Positions 8,162-17,630 of a stretch of DNA of 64,000 nt are shown here, piece after piece (position 1 is the first letter of the stretch; each line of letters begins with the position of its first letter). Where the stretch lies: NCBI GenBank assembly GCA_965230185.1, contig OZ245995.1:4588001-4652000 (forward strand), read 5' to 3'. The notes beneath the pieces were generated by a model, which saw nothing but the letters and a program-made list of their open reading frames with translations, did not search any database and was not told the origin of the DNA. Source of the DNA: Motiliproteus sp965230185. GTDB lineage: Bacteria; Pseudomonadota; Gammaproteobacteria; Pseudomonadales; Balneatricaceae. The position numbers and the translations under genes are program-made.

Positions 8162-9007
8162 ATGAGCAACCCGGAATTACTTAAGCAGGATCTTGAAATC
8201 AGTGTGCGCCGTGCGCTGGAAGAGGATATTGGCAGTGGTGATATTACTGCCGCCCTGATCCCTGCAGACCAGCAGGCCAGAGCCAGAGTGATCGCCCGGG
8301 AAGTTGCAACCGTCTGCGGTCGCGACTGGGTTAACGAAGTTTTTCGCCAGGTCGATCCCGAAGTGACAGTTCACTGGCAGGTGGCAGACGGCGATCGGGT
8401 AGAAGCGGATCAGACTCTGTTCACTCTCGACGGTCCCGCCCGCTCACTGCTGACAGGCGAGCGTTGCGCGCTGAATTTTCTTCAGACTCTGTCCGGTACA
8501 GCCACCCGTAGCCACTACTATTCTGAGCTGGTGCGGGGCACAGAGGTCCGATTGCTGGATACTCGTAAGACACTACCCGGACTTCGCAACGCTCAGAAAT
8601 ATGCCGTCGGTTGCGGCGGTTGCTACAACCACCGGATCGGCCTCTACGACGCCTTCCTGATCAAGGAAAACCATATCGCCGCCTGTGGATCTATTGCACA
8701 GGCTGTCGCCCAGGCCAGAACCAATGAGCCAGACAAGCCGGTAGAAGTAGAAGTGGAGAATCTGGATGAGTTCCGGCAGGCACTGGATGCCGGAGCCGAC
8801 ACAATCATGCTGGATAACTTCTCCCTGAGCGATATGCGCAAAGCGGTTCAGGACAGCCGCGGCAAAGCCAAGCTGGAAGCTTCCGGGGGCATAACCGACG
8901 AGACGCTACGCAGCTACGCGGAAACCGGGGTGGACTATATTTCGATCGGCGCACTGACCAAGGACTGCAAGTCCATTGATCTGTCGATGCGGTTTATTGA
9001 GGATTAG
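8162..9007 (+). CDS. nadC: Nicotinate-nucleotide pyrophosphorylase (quinolinate PRTase)
   Basis: NadC makes nicotinate mononucleotide from quinolinate and PRPP, releasing CO2 and pyrophosphate, in de novo NAD synthesis. At 281 residues it is full length. It has the N-terminal alpha/beta sandwich followed by the barrel-like domain. The substrate motif DTRKTLPG occupies residues 133-140, followed by the family block around KYAVGCGGCYNHRIGLYD and the EVEVENLDEF strand. It stands divergent from ampD. No NadA or NadB gene is in the window. Confidence 0.97.
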   Translation: MSNPELLKQDLEISVRRALEEDIGSGDITAALIPADQQARARVIAREVATVCGRDWVNEVFRQVDPEVTVHWQVADGDRVEADQTLFTLDGPARSLLTGERCALNFLQTLSGTATRSHYYSELVRGTEVRLLDTRKTLPGLRNAQKYAVGCGGCYNHRIGLYDAFLIKENHIAACGSIAQAVAQARTNEPDKPVEVEVENLDEFRQALDAGADTIMLDNFSLSDMRKAVQDSRGKAKLEASGGITDETLRSYAETGVDYISIGALTKDCKSIDLSMRFIED

Positions 9008-9151
9008 CTCCGCCACACCTGTACCAATACCCACAGAAGGTAACAAATCAGTAAGCTACAGTGCAGGCTCTGGCGCGGCCAGGGCCCGCTGCTACGGATA
9101 TAGTAGAGATATTAAGACATTGGAAGTGTCGACTTCCCCTGGTTGACAGGC

Positions 9152-9496
9152 TTACTGGCACTTAGCATAACCAATTTCTTCCCAGTCTTCGCCACCGCTT
9201 TTCTGCAATTTCAGTACGTCGACCACCTGAACAGCGATACCTCTGCCGCCCAGCTGTTCTATTCGACTGCAGAGTTCACGGGCATATTCTGCAGGTTCTA
9301 CCTCTTCCTTAATGACTCCGACTGCCAGGTTGCTGTGATTCCAGACAAAGGATTTGATCCTGGTGTCGGAATTGATCATCTGGTTCATTTGTACAATCAG
9401 TTCCGGTGGATTCTCGGGTTTTCTCGATTCGATAATCCAGGTAGCAAGTACCGAAACCAGAACCAGGAAGAAGATAATTGCGCTTTTTTTGTTCAT
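9152..9496 (-). CDS. Small single-pass membrane protein of unknown function
   Basis: This 114-residue protein begins MNKKSAIIFFLVLVSVLATW, a hydrophobic segment of about 18 residues that can serve as a membrane anchor or uncleaved signal. The remaining ~90 residues are polar and end with CQ; Cys81 and Cys113 could form a disulfide if the domain is periplasmic. I do not recognise a family. It lies between nadC and pilA, next to a strong bidirectional terminator. The start is supported by the lysine-rich N-terminus leading straight into the hydrophobic stretch. Confidence 0.7.
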   Translation of the reverse strand: MNKKSAIIFFLVLVSVLATWIIESRKPENPPELIVQMNQMINSDTRIKSFVWNHSNLAVGVIKEEVEPAEYARELCSRIEQLGGRGIAVQVVDVLKLQKSGGEDWEEIGYAKCQ

Positions 9497-9642
9497 ATCA
9501 CTATAAGAGGTCTGAATACAATAGGTTCAGGAAGCAGCATAACAAGAATAGAAGCGAAGGCCATTAGACCATGGCCCCCTAATAACCGACACTCATATAA
9601 AAAGGTTATTACCAGCCTGACCAAAAATCATTGAGTCTCAAT

Positions 9643-9681
9643 AAAAAAAGGGGGCGGAAAATAGTTCCACCCCCTTTTTTT
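9643..9681 (-). terminator. Intrinsic terminator downstream of pilA
   Basis: A stem of GGGGGCGGAA with TTCCACCCCC (9650-9659 and 9665-9674, one mismatch) is flanked by a run of seven A on the left and seven T on the right. It can work in both directions. It lies 26 bp after the pilA stop codon and must end that transcript, insulating the small membrane-protein gene. Confidence 0.85.
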
Positions 9682-9706
9682 CAGAACTAAGAAACTCAGT
9701 TCATTA

Positions 9707-10159
9707 TTAGTCGTTACAGTAACCTTTATCGAAACACCCGGAATTAGCCGTGTCTAAAGCCCATGTAACCTGGCCATTAGCTACAGTTCCATCCAATTCA
9801 TAGTCATCCGCTGCAACAATTCCCTGAACCGCGTTTGGAGCCACAACAATGCTTACTGCAGTTGACGTTGAAGTGACTGTTACAGTATTTACTCGGTCAC
9901 CGCCTGTAGCACCACGGACGGCAGCAGATACTGAACCACTGGTGGAGTCGTCACACTGCGCACTGTAGCCACCCTCTACCTGCAAACAAACCTCCAGTGC
10001 CGATTTAACGCCATTACTTGCCATAACAACTTCAGTATATGCCGCTTTAGCAGAATACTGCTGATAAGCTGGCAACGCGATAGCTGCCAGAATACCGATA
10101 ATCGCGACTACGATCATTAATTCAATCAGTGTAAAACCTTTTTGCATTTGAGCTTTCAT
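9707..10159 (-). CDS. pilA: Type IV pilin PilA
   Basis: This is the major type IV pilus subunit, assembled from the inner membrane by PilB/PilC after processing by PilD. The start at 10159 is set by GGGAGAG about 6 bases upstream and gives 150 residues. The leader is MKAQMQKG, cleaved after Gly8, leaving N-methylated Phe9, with the essential Glu13 in FTLIELMIVVAIIGILAAIA. The C-terminus has a Cys pair in CFDKGYC that forms the small D-loop disulfide, and a second pair occurs in the middle (LEVC and QCDD). Base composition is more AT-rich than in the flanking genes, common for pilins, which vary by recombination. The gene is divergent from pilBCD. Confidence 0.95.
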   Translation of the reverse strand: MKAQMQKGFTLIELMIVVAIIGILAAIALPAYQQYSAKAAYTEVVMASNGVKSALEVCLQVEGGYSAQCDDSTSGSVSAAVRGATGGDRVNTVTVTSTSTAVSIVVAPNAVQGIVAADDYELDGTVANGQVTWALDTANSGCFDKGYCND

Positions 10160-10395
10160 CGAATCTCTCCCAAGAGTTCCTTGCATCAGCCGAATATCCG
10201 GCGAATAGAAGTTTAAAATTTGATCAGCGACTTCACGCCTTTCAAGCTGGTTAAACGACTGATGCGTCACTTCGACACATCTCCCAATTTCGTGGTTTCG
10301 AGTATAGACAGCGTTTTCAGGCAAGTACATAAGTGCTATGGTCTAGTTAGCCACTCTTTGATTTACCTCAACATTTACCAGAGCGTAAGAAAGTT

Positions 10396-12114
10396 ATGAG
10401 CGTACAGGCCATTCAACCCCTGACAGGTCTTGCCAAGCGACTGGTCAATGACAGCATTCTATCCTCGGATAATGCGACTCAGGCGCTGCTGGAAGCGAAT
10501 AAAAATCATATTTCTTTTATCAGTTACGCAGTACAGGAAAAGCTGGTCAGCGCCCATAAAGCAGCGACGGCTGCCGCCGATGAGTTTGGTGTTCCGTTAC
10601 TGGATCTGGATGAATTTGACCTGTCCCTGGCCCCTCAGGAGCTGATATCTGAAGAGCTGGTTCGTAAACATCGCGCTATCCCCCTGATTAAAAGAGACAA
10701 TCGGGTATTTGTCGCCGTCTCTGATCCAACCAACGTCCAGGCGCTGGATGAATTTAAATTTCATACTGGAATCAAGACGGAAGCAATTGTTGTTGAAGAA
10801 GATAAGCTGTCTAAGGCTATCGATAGTTTTCTGGAAGCCCAGGGCGATTCAGCACTGGACGGCCTAGAAGACGCCGATCTCGAAAATCTTGAACTCGATG
10901 AAATACCGGATCCCAACGCCGAAGCTGCTGAGCAGGATGACGGTGCCAATGAAGCGCCTATTGTTCGGTTCGTAAATAAAATACTGCTGGATGCCATCAA
11001 GGGCGGCTCATCTGATATTCACTTTGAGCCCTATGAAAAGGCCTATCGAATCCGCTTCCGCACTGACGGTATTCTTCACGAAGTCGCACGCCCGCCGGTC
11101 AACCTGACACCACGCCTGAGTGCCCGCCTTAAGGTAATGTCCCAGATGGATATCTCCGAGCGCAGAGTCCCTCAGGACGGCCGGATAAAAATGCGGATAT
11201 CGAAGAGTAAATCGATCGACTTCCGGGTCAATACCCTGCCCACACTCTGGGGCGAGAAAATCGTACTACGGATTCTTGATTCCGCCAGTGCAAAGATGGG
11301 AATCGACGCTCTCGGTTACGAGGACGACCAGAAGCAGCTGTATCTGAAGACCCTGGATCAACCCCAGGGAATGATTCTTGTAACAGGCCCCACCGGTAGC
11401 GGTAAGACCGTTTCACTTTATACCGGCCTCAATATACTGAACACCCCCGAGCGTAATATCTCCACGGCAGAGGATCCCGTCGAAATCAATCTGGAAGGCA
11501 TCAACCAGGTCCACGTTAATATTAAAGTAGGCCTGACCTTTGCGACGGCCCTGCGCTCCTTTCTACGACAGGATCCCGATGTTGTTATGGTAGGTGAGAT
11601 TCGGGACCTGGAAACGGCAGAGATCGCCATTAAGGCGGCCCAGACCGGCCATATGGTTCTCTCGACCCTGCATACCAACAGCGCACCGGAAACCCTTACC
11701 CGTCTGCGCAATATGGGGGTACCGGCATTTAATATCGCCACATCAGTCTCTCTGATCATCGCTCAACGCCTGGCCAGAAGACTCTGCAATCAGTGTAAAC
11801 AACCTGTAGACATTCCCAGAGAAACGTTAATAGAGGAAGGGTTTGCTGAGCATAGGATCGATGCCGGCATCAAGGTTTACGGCCCGGTCGGCTGCCAGAG
11901 CTGTAACGGCGGCTATAAAGGACGAGTAGGTATCTACGAACTACTGCCAATGACTTCAGAGATTGCAGAATTGATTATGAGTAATGGCAACTCACTGGAA
12001 ATTGCTGAGGCCGGCTCACGCCTGGGCTTTAACAACCTGAGAAAATCCGGGCTCTTGAAGGTTGAAAACGGACTGACCAGCCTGGAAGAAGTCAACAGGG
12101 TGGTCAAAGCCTGA
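10396..12114 (+). CDS. pilB: Type IV pilus extension ATPase PilB
   Basis: PilB is the cytoplasmic hexameric ATPase that drives pilus extension. The 572-residue sequence has the N-terminal MshEN/GSPII_N domain (~1-140), an acidic linker (~155-185) and the secretion ATPase core. Motifs are intact: Walker A GPTGSGKT (331-338), Asp box TAEDPVE (357-363), Walker B-type VVMVGEIRD (396-404) and the His box ending in LSTLHTN. A tetracysteine zinc site, CNQC followed by CQSC, lies in the C-terminal quarter. It is first in a pilB-pilC-pilD-coaE-yacG run; the pilin gene is divergent across 236 bp. Confidence 0.97.
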   Translation: MSVQAIQPLTGLAKRLVNDSILSSDNATQALLEANKNHISFISYAVQEKLVSAHKAATAAADEFGVPLLDLDEFDLSLAPQELISEELVRKHRAIPLIKRDNRVFVAVSDPTNVQALDEFKFHTGIKTEAIVVEEDKLSKAIDSFLEAQGDSALDGLEDADLENLELDEIPDPNAEAAEQDDGANEAPIVRFVNKILLDAIKGGSSDIHFEPYEKAYRIRFRTDGILHEVARPPVNLTPRLSARLKVMSQMDISERRVPQDGRIKMRISKSKSIDFRVNTLPTLWGEKIVLRILDSASAKMGIDALGYEDDQKQLYLKTLDQPQGMILVTGPTGSGKTVSLYTGLNILNTPERNISTAEDPVEINLEGINQVHVNIKVGLTFATALRSFLRQDPDVVMVGEIRDLETAEIAIKAAQTGHMVLSTLHTNSAPETLTRLRNMGVPAFNIATSVSLIIAQRLARRLCNQCKQPVDIPRETLIEEGFAEHRIDAGIKVYGPVGCQSCNGGYKGRVGIYELLPMTSEIAELIMSNGNSLEIAEAGSRLGFNNLRKSGLLKVENGLTSLEEVNRVVKA

Positions 12115-12187
12115 TTCCGGTGGAGATAGAAAGCTTGTTATACTCGGCCCACTCCACTTTATGCTGATGACTGACTGGACCTGAAAT

Positions 12188-13408
12188 ATGGCGACAAAAG
12201 AAGCGAAACCGGTCTCTTTCGTCTGGGAAGGCAAGGACAAAAGCGGCAACAAGAGCAAAGGCAAAATCGATGCGGAAAATATCGCTTTTGCCAAGGCCAT
12301 GCTGCGCAAACAGGGAATCATCCCCAGCAAGGTCGCAAAAGAACGGACCTCCCTGTTCAGCTCGGCCGGCAAAAAAATTGTACCACTGGATATCGCTGTG
12401 TTTACTCGGCAGCTGGCAACCATGATGAAAGCGGGGGTTCCTCTGATTCAAGCGTTTGATATCGTTGCCGGCGGTGTTGAAAAGGATCAGATGAAGAAAT
12501 TGATCTATGAGGTCAAAAACGATGTCGCCAGTGGCGGTAACCTGGCTTCATCACTCGGCAAACATCCACGGCATTTTGACGATCTTTTTTGCAACCTGGT
12601 CCAGGCAGGTGAACAGTCCGGTGCTCTGGAAACCATGCTGGATCGTATCGCCACCTATAAGGAAAAGACGGAAGCCCTGAAAGCAAAAATTAAGAAGGCC
12701 ATGACCTACCCCATCGCGGTTATTGTGGTGGGTATCGTGGTATCTGCAATTTTGTTGATTAAAGTAGTACCGCAGTTCGAGTCAATATTTAAGGGCTTTG
12801 GCGCAGACCTGCCGGCATTTACCCGGTTTGTCATCAGCCTTTCCGAAATAGCACAGAGTTACTGGTATATTGCACTGGCCGTGATCGTGGTCGCAGGTTA
12901 CATTTTTAAAGAAGCTCTGCATCGCTCAGAAAAATTCTCCGATGCTATGGATCGATTGTCGCTGAAAATTCCCGTTGTTGGCGACATCCTGAACAAAGCA
13001 GCAATAGCTCGCTTTGCAAGAACGCTGGCAACAACTTTTGCCGCCGGGGTGCCATTGGTAAATGCACTGGACTCAGCGGCCGGAGCTTCGGGAAACGTAG
13101 TTTATCGCAACGCTATCTACCAGATCCGCAATGGTGTTTCGACCGGCCAGTCACTGCAGAACGCAACCCGCATGACGGGTGTCTTTCCCAATATGGCGGT
13201 ACAGATGGTGGCCATCGGGGAAGAATCCGGCTCTCTTGATGAGATGCTCGATAAAGTAGCCTCGTTTTACGAAGCCGAAGTGGATAATGCCGTCGATAAC
13301 CTCACTGCCCTGATGGAACCCTTTATTATGGCGATATTAGGTATTCTTGTTGGCGGCCTGGTTGTTGCTATGTATCTGCCGATCTTCAAGCTGGGCGAAG
13401 TGGTCTAA
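12188..13408 (+). CDS. pilC: Type IV pilus inner-membrane platform protein PilC
   Basis: PilC is the polytopic inner-membrane protein on which PilB works during pilus assembly. At 406 residues it is of normal size and carries two T2SSF domains, roughly 70-195 and 270-395, each ending near a membrane segment. The repeated cytoplasmic pattern is visible in FTRQLATMMKAGVPLIQAFD and FARTLATTFAAGVPLVNALD. Hydrophobic helices lie near 175-195, 225-240 and 375-398. It sits 73 bp after pilB and 50 bp before pilD, consistent with one operon. Confidence 0.97.
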   Translation: MATKEAKPVSFVWEGKDKSGNKSKGKIDAENIAFAKAMLRKQGIIPSKVAKERTSLFSSAGKKIVPLDIAVFTRQLATMMKAGVPLIQAFDIVAGGVEKDQMKKLIYEVKNDVASGGNLASSLGKHPRHFDDLFCNLVQAGEQSGALETMLDRIATYKEKTEALKAKIKKAMTYPIAVIVVGIVVSAILLIKVVPQFESIFKGFGADLPAFTRFVISLSEIAQSYWYIALAVIVVAGYIFKEALHRSEKFSDAMDRLSLKIPVVGDILNKAAIARFARTLATTFAAGVPLVNALDSAAGASGNVVYRNAIYQIRNGVSTGQSLQNATRMTGVFPNMAVQMVAIGEESGSLDEMLDKVASFYEAEVDNAVDNLTALMEPFIMAILGILVGGLVVAMYLPIFKLGEVV

Positions 13409-13458
13409 AGCCGTCTCTAAAACAATACGCCAGAACTTCATCTTGCTAAGGTTTTTCT

Positions 13459-14343
13459 GTGTCTCTGTCCTCAACAATTGTTAACTATCCCTTAATAATC
13501 ATAGGCCTGTGTCTGCTGCTTGGTCTGCTGGTGGGCAGCTTTCTTAATGTGGTCATCTACCGCCTGCCGGTGATGATGGAGCGGGAATGGAAGTCCCAGT
13601 GTGAGGTGCTGCTTAACAACGCCCAGCCCGAATCCACAATAGATTCTGATAACCAGCCTGCCTTTAATCTGGCAGTTCCGGCCTCGCGGTGCCCCTCCTG
13701 TGGCCATCAGATTCGAGCCTGGGAGAATATCCCGGTGATCAGCTACCTGCTGCTGAGAGGGAAATGTTCTGCCTGTAAGACCGGCATCTCTGCTCGCTAC
13801 CCGGTACTGGAGCTGGTCACCGGCCTGATTTCCGCGGTCATCGCCTGGCAGTACGGATTCACCCCGCAGACCCTGGCGCTGCTGCTGCTGAGCTGGACCC
13901 TGATCGCACTGACGATGATTGACTATGACCACCAGCTGTTGCCAGACAGCCTGACACTACCGCTTCTGTGGCTGGGACTGATCCTCAACAGCCAGGGATT
14001 GATTACCGATCTGGAGAGCGCTCTCTGGGGTGCGGTGGCCGGCTACCTGTCGCTGTGGTCGGTTTACTGGGCCTTTAAGCTGATTACCGGCAAAGAGGGT
14101 ATGGGATACGGCGATTTCAAGCTACTGGCGGCATTGGGAGCCTGGGCCGGCTGGCAGATGCTGCCGCTGATTATCATCCTCTCCTCACTTGTCGGCGCGG
14201 TTGTGGGTATTGTCCTGATTCTTCTGCGGAATCAGGACCGCAGCCAGCCCATTCCCTTCGGTCCTTATCTGGCCATAGCCGGCTGGATAGCACTGATTCA
14301 GGGAGAACAGCTGACAGCACTCTACTGGCAACTACTGAGTTAA
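13459..14343 (+). CDS. pilD: Prepilin peptidase / N-methyltransferase PilD
   Basis: PilD is the inner-membrane aspartyl protease that removes the pilin leader and methylates the new N-terminus; it also serves type II secretion pseudopilins if present. The 294-residue protein has the two cytoplasmic CxxC pairs (Cys78/81 and Cys103/106) of the methyltransferase-containing form. The two catalytic aspartates are Asp155 in MIDYD and Asp219 in GMGYGDFK. About eight hydrophobic helices are present. The start codon is GTG with AAGG upstream. It is followed after 4 bp by coaE, the common gammaproteobacterial arrangement. Confidence 0.96.
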   Translation: MSLSSTIVNYPLIIIGLCLLLGLLVGSFLNVVIYRLPVMMEREWKSQCEVLLNNAQPESTIDSDNQPAFNLAVPASRCPSCGHQIRAWENIPVISYLLLRGKCSACKTGISARYPVLELVTGLISAVIAWQYGFTPQTLALLLLSWTLIALTMIDYDHQLLPDSLTLPLLWLGLILNSQGLITDLESALWGAVAGYLSLWSVYWAFKLITGKEGMGYGDFKLLAALGAWAGWQMLPLIIILSSLVGAVVGIVLILLRNQDRSQPIPFGPYLAIAGWIALIQGEQLTALYWQLLS

Positions 14344-14347
14344 AACA

Positions 14348-14953
14348 ATGTTTGTGGTCGGACTGACAGGCGGAATAGGTAGCGGAAAATCGACGGTGGC
14401 CCGTCATTTCACTGACCTGGGTGTTGAAATCGTTGATGCAGACCTGATCGCCCGCGAGGTAGTGGAGCCGGGACAGCCGGCGCTTCGTGATATTGCCGAA
14501 CATTTCGGCCACCAGATCCTGAATTCAGAGGGCGGACTGGATCGCGCGGCACTACGAGAACAGGTATTTGACAACCCACAGCAGCGAAAATGGCTGGAAG
14601 AACTGCTGCATCCACTGATCCGGGATCTGACCCTGGCTCGCCTGGAAAGCGCCCGTTCAGCATACTGTCTGCTGGTCAGCCCTCTGTTGCTGGAAACCGA
14701 TCAGCATCTGCTGGTCGACCACATTCTGGTCGTTGACGTACCGGAAGCCACTCAGATCAGCAGAACGGTATCGCGAGACGATAACAGCGAGCAGCAGGTT
14801 CGGGCTATTCTTAAAGCACAGTGCAGCCGGGCAGAACGTCTGGAGCGGGCGGACAGTACGATAGATAACAGTGGCGATCCCGGCCTTCTCGCCCCTCAGG
14901 TGCAGGCCCTGCACAAAGAATTCAGCCGCCTCGCCAGCAGCGACCAGCCCTGA
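14348..14953 (+). CDS. coaE: Dephospho-CoA kinase CoaE
   Basis: CoaE phosphorylates the 3'-hydroxyl of dephospho-CoA, the last step of coenzyme A synthesis. The 201-residue protein starts MFVVGLTGGIGSGKST, with the P-loop at residues 8-16, and continues with VEIVDADLIAREVV, the substrate-binding region of the family. The gene starts 4 bp after the pilD stop, without a strong Shine-Dalgarno sequence, suggesting translational coupling. It is followed by yacG, its usual neighbour. Confidence 0.96.
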   Translation: MFVVGLTGGIGSGKSTVARHFTDLGVEIVDADLIAREVVEPGQPALRDIAEHFGHQILNSEGGLDRAALREQVFDNPQQRKWLEELLHPLIRDLTLARLESARSAYCLLVSPLLLETDQHLLVDHILVVDVPEATQISRTVSRDDNSEQQVRAILKAQCSRAERLERADSTIDNSGDPGLLAPQVQALHKEFSRLASSDQP

Positions 14954-15003
14954 CACCCTGCACCAGTCGCTGATTACGAAAAATCCCGAAAGGTAGATGT
15001 ATC

Positions 15004-15213
15004 ATGAAGCCCGTCCCCTGCCCTCAATGCCAGAAGCCGGTAGATCTCAGTGAAAAAACCAGCTTCCGCCCCTTCTGCTCGGAACGCTGCCGGTTACTGG
15101 ATCTTGGCTCCTGGGCCAACGAAGAGTATCAGATTAACGGCCAGTCTTTGTCAGACAGCCTTTCCGATCCGGACGCAGAGCCCACATCGGAAGAGGAATG
15201 GAACCTTCACTGA
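15004..15213 (+). CDS. yacG: DNA gyrase inhibitor YacG (zinc protein)
   Basis: YacG is a small zinc-finger protein that binds GyrB and inhibits gyrase in E. coli. The 69-residue sequence has the four zinc ligands Cys6, Cys9, Cys25 and Cys29 (CPQC and CSERC) followed by the conserved RLLDLGSWANEEY block and an acidic tail. AAAGGTAG lies a few bases before the ATG. It closes the pilBCD-coaE-yacG run. Confidence 0.95.
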   Translation: MKPVPCPQCQKPVDLSEKTSFRPFCSERCRLLDLGSWANEEYQINGQSLSDSLSDPDAEPTSEEEWNLH

Positions 15214-15377
15214 CAGGTCGTAAAAATTCCAGAACAGCCAGGAATTTCCATGAAAGAATGGACAGGGTCCCGCCTGTCTCATGCTGTTTCCAGCACGCAT
15301 AAATCGCATTCAGCCACCGGCTACAATGCAGAGAGGTAAGAACCCCGGGTTCTCCTCAGCATCAGAGGCTACCTGGA

Positions 15378-16319
15378 TCAGCCCCAGAATTCGCGAATAG
15401 CCGCAATCCCCTGACCACCATGCTGCCGCACCTGCCTCAACAGACCGGTATTCATCCCCCCCAGCGCAAAAACAGGTACGGCAACCTGCTCAGTCAGTTC
15501 ACGAAAACGCTCCCAGCCCAGAGCGGGACTGCCGGGATGGCTCGCTGTTGGCAGCACCGGTGACAGCGATACATAGCACACCCTCAGAGATTCTGCCCGA
15601 TGCAGCTCCTGCTCGTTATGACAGGAAGCACCCAGCCATTTTCCAGCCCACTCTTTCAATTCCATCGAGTCATCCAGCAGCTGAGCCGAAGTCAGGTGGA
15701 TACCATCCGCTCCAATCTGGTGAGCCAGAGCGGCATTCCCATTGACGATAAACAACGCACCGGCATCACGGCACAGCTTCCGTGCTTTTTCAGCCAGTAT
15801 TGACACCTGTGAATGGGGATAATCCCTGACTCTGAACTGCACCATCCGGACACCACGCTCCAGCGCCTTTTCGAGCCGCTGCATAAATTCCGCTTCGGTG
15901 GCGAACTGACCGGTAATCAGATAACCTTCCGGAAGCAGCAATGCATCAATAATCGGCTTATTTGCAGCCGGAAACTCCTCCGCCTTCAGTGATTCAGGCT
16001 TCAGCCATTTTAACGGCTGACCTTCGCGACCATGGGGTACCCCCTGATACTCCGTCACTCGCCAGACATCCAGCAATACGGTTTTATCAGGGTATCTGTA
16101 CGGAATTCGAATCAGAGGGTGATAGCTCAGCGGCCGGATACCCAGCTCCTCCTCAAGCTCTCTGCAGAGGCCCTCTGCAGCACTTTCTCCCGGCTCCAGC
16201 TTACCGCCGGGGAATTCCCAGCGTCCGCCCTGGTGCACATGATCAGGGCGCCTGGTAATCAGCAGTCGACCGTCAGCCCCGAAGATGGCGGCGGCCGCCA
16301 CATGCACAACAGAGCTCAC
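15378..16319 (-). CDS. Fused Nudix hydrolase / ThiE-like protein
   Basis: This 313-residue protein fuses an N-terminal MutT-type Nudix domain to a C-terminal thiamine-phosphate-synthase-like (TenI/ThiE) barrel. The Nudix box runs over residues 39-61 (G-x5-E-x7-RELEEELGI), and the WEFPGGK context is that of 8-oxo-dGTP pyrophosphatases, so sanitising oxidised nucleotides is the likely role. The second half carries ThiE-like segments such as FIVNGNAALAHQIGADGIHL, but whether it still makes thiamine phosphate is unknown. The fusion is widespread in gammaproteobacteria beside argJ and secA. It starts 6 bp after the argJ stop codon, so the two are probably co-transcribed. Confidence 0.92.
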   Translation of the reverse strand: MSSVVHVAAAAIFGADGRLLITRRPDHVHQGGRWEFPGGKLEPGESAAEGLCRELEEELGIRPLSYHPLIRIPYRYPDKTVLLDVWRVTEYQGVPHGREGQPLKWLKPESLKAEEFPAANKPIIDALLLPEGYLITGQFATEAEFMQRLEKALERGVRMVQFRVRDYPHSQVSILAEKARKLCRDAGALFIVNGNAALAHQIGADGIHLTSAQLLDDSMELKEWAGKWLGASCHNEQELHRAESLRVCYVSLSPVLPTASHPGSPALGWERFRELTEQVAVPVFALGGMNTGLLRQVRQHGGQGIAAIREFWG

Positions 16320-16325
16320 GGCTGT

Positions 16326-17537
16326 TCAGGAACGATAATCGGCATTGATAGAAACATAATCCTGAGACAGGTCGGTGGTCCAGACCTGGTCCGACACAGA
16401 ACCACGGTTCAGAACGATCCGGATCAGAATCTCCTCACCATCCATTACCGCCTGGCCCTGCTCTTCGGTATAGCTGGCCGCCCGGCCTCCATCTTCGACG
16501 ATGCAGACGTCATTCAGCCAGATCCTCAGGCTGTCGACGTCAAGATCGTCGATACCGGCACGACCGACCGTTGCCAGGATGCGTCCCCAGTTGGGGTCAC
16601 TGGCATACAGCGCGGTTTTCACCAGTGGCGAATGGGCAACGGCATAAGCAACCTGCAGTGCTTCCTCCCGGTTTCCTGCCTGTTCCACAGCTACGGTGAC
16701 GAATTTAGTCGCACCCTCTCCGTCCCTGACGATCGCCTGGGCCAGCTCCAGCAGTACCGTCTCGACCGCTTCCGCAAAGAGAGCCCATAACTCAGACCCC
16801 GGCTCGATGGCAACACCTGCTCCGGTTGCAACCAGCATGCAGGAATCATTAGTGGAAGTATCGCCGTCGACGGTCACTCTGTTGAAAGTCCGCTCGGCGG
16901 TTTCGGCCAGCAACGCCTGCAGCGCCTGCTGGCTGACCTTCGCATCGGTAGCCACATAGGCCAGCATCGTCGCCATATTCGGGCAGATCATACCAGAGCC
17001 TTTGGAGATGCCGCTGATGCGGATCTGCTGTCCCTGATATTCAACCACCCGGCTGGCACCTTTCGGCCGGGTATCGGTGGTCAGGATACCCCAGGCGGCG
17101 TCTTCCCAACCCTGCTCATCCAATGCGGCAACGGCTGCCGGTATCGCTGCCTCTATTTTTTCAACGGGCAGTTTTTCACCAATAACACCGGTGGAAAACG
17201 GCAGTACCTGCTGCAGCTCCACACCGCTCTGTTCTGCCAGCGAGCGGCAGCTGGTTTCTGCATCCTGCATACCCTGATCTCCGGTACCGGCATTGGCGTT
17301 ACCGGTATTGACCAGCAGATAACGGGGAGCAGACGCCCCGAGATGCTTCTTAGCCAGGGTGACCGGCGCGGCACAGAAGGCGTTACGGGTAAAGACTCCG
17401 GCGACCGTACTGCCTGCAGCAATCTCCATCACCACCAGATCACGATGATCTGGTTTTTTAATCCCGGCACAGGCGGTGCCGAGCCGAAAACCGGAAACAG
17501 TCTCGAAAGCGGGAAGCGTATCGGGTCCTACAGCCAC
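16326..17537 (-). CDS. argJ: Bifunctional glutamate N-acetyltransferase ArgJ
   Basis: ArgJ transfers acetyl groups between N-acetylornithine and glutamate in the cyclic arginine pathway, and may also use acetyl-CoA. The 403-residue precursor cleaves itself before the nucleophile Thr190 in NMATMLAYVATDAK, giving alpha and beta chains. The oxyanion region around FSTGVIGE (114-121) is present. The start is GTG at 17537, supported by AAGGAG 9 bases upstream. It lies 93 bp downstream of secA on the same strand. Confidence 0.96.
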   Translation of the reverse strand: MAVGPDTLPAFETVSGFRLGTACAGIKKPDHRDLVVMEIAAGSTVAGVFTRNAFCAAPVTLAKKHLGASAPRYLLVNTGNANAGTGDQGMQDAETSCRSLAEQSGVELQQVLPFSTGVIGEKLPVEKIEAAIPAAVAALDEQGWEDAAWGILTTDTRPKGASRVVEYQGQQIRISGISKGSGMICPNMATMLAYVATDAKVSQQALQALLAETAERTFNRVTVDGDTSTNDSCMLVATGAGVAIEPGSELWALFAEAVETVLLELAQAIVRDGEGATKFVTVAVEQAGNREEALQVAYAVAHSPLVKTALYASDPNWGRILATVGRAGIDDLDVDSLRIWLNDVCIVEDGGRAASYTEEQGQAVMDGEEILIRIVLNRGSVSDQVWTTDLSQDYVSINADYRS

Positions 17538-17630
17538 GGTCAGTTCTCCTTGTCTATGCAGCAGACAGCAGATAACCGGAAACCGGTTATCTGCCGTAAT
17601 AATCAGATGATCAGCAGTGTCGGGTGAAAC

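Noticed and set aside
10160..10395. RpoN (-24/-12) promoter for pilA
   Set aside because: I looked for TGGCAC-N5-TTGC on the minus strand; the nearest pair (GCAC then TTGC) has the wrong spacing of 8 bp, so I do not claim it.
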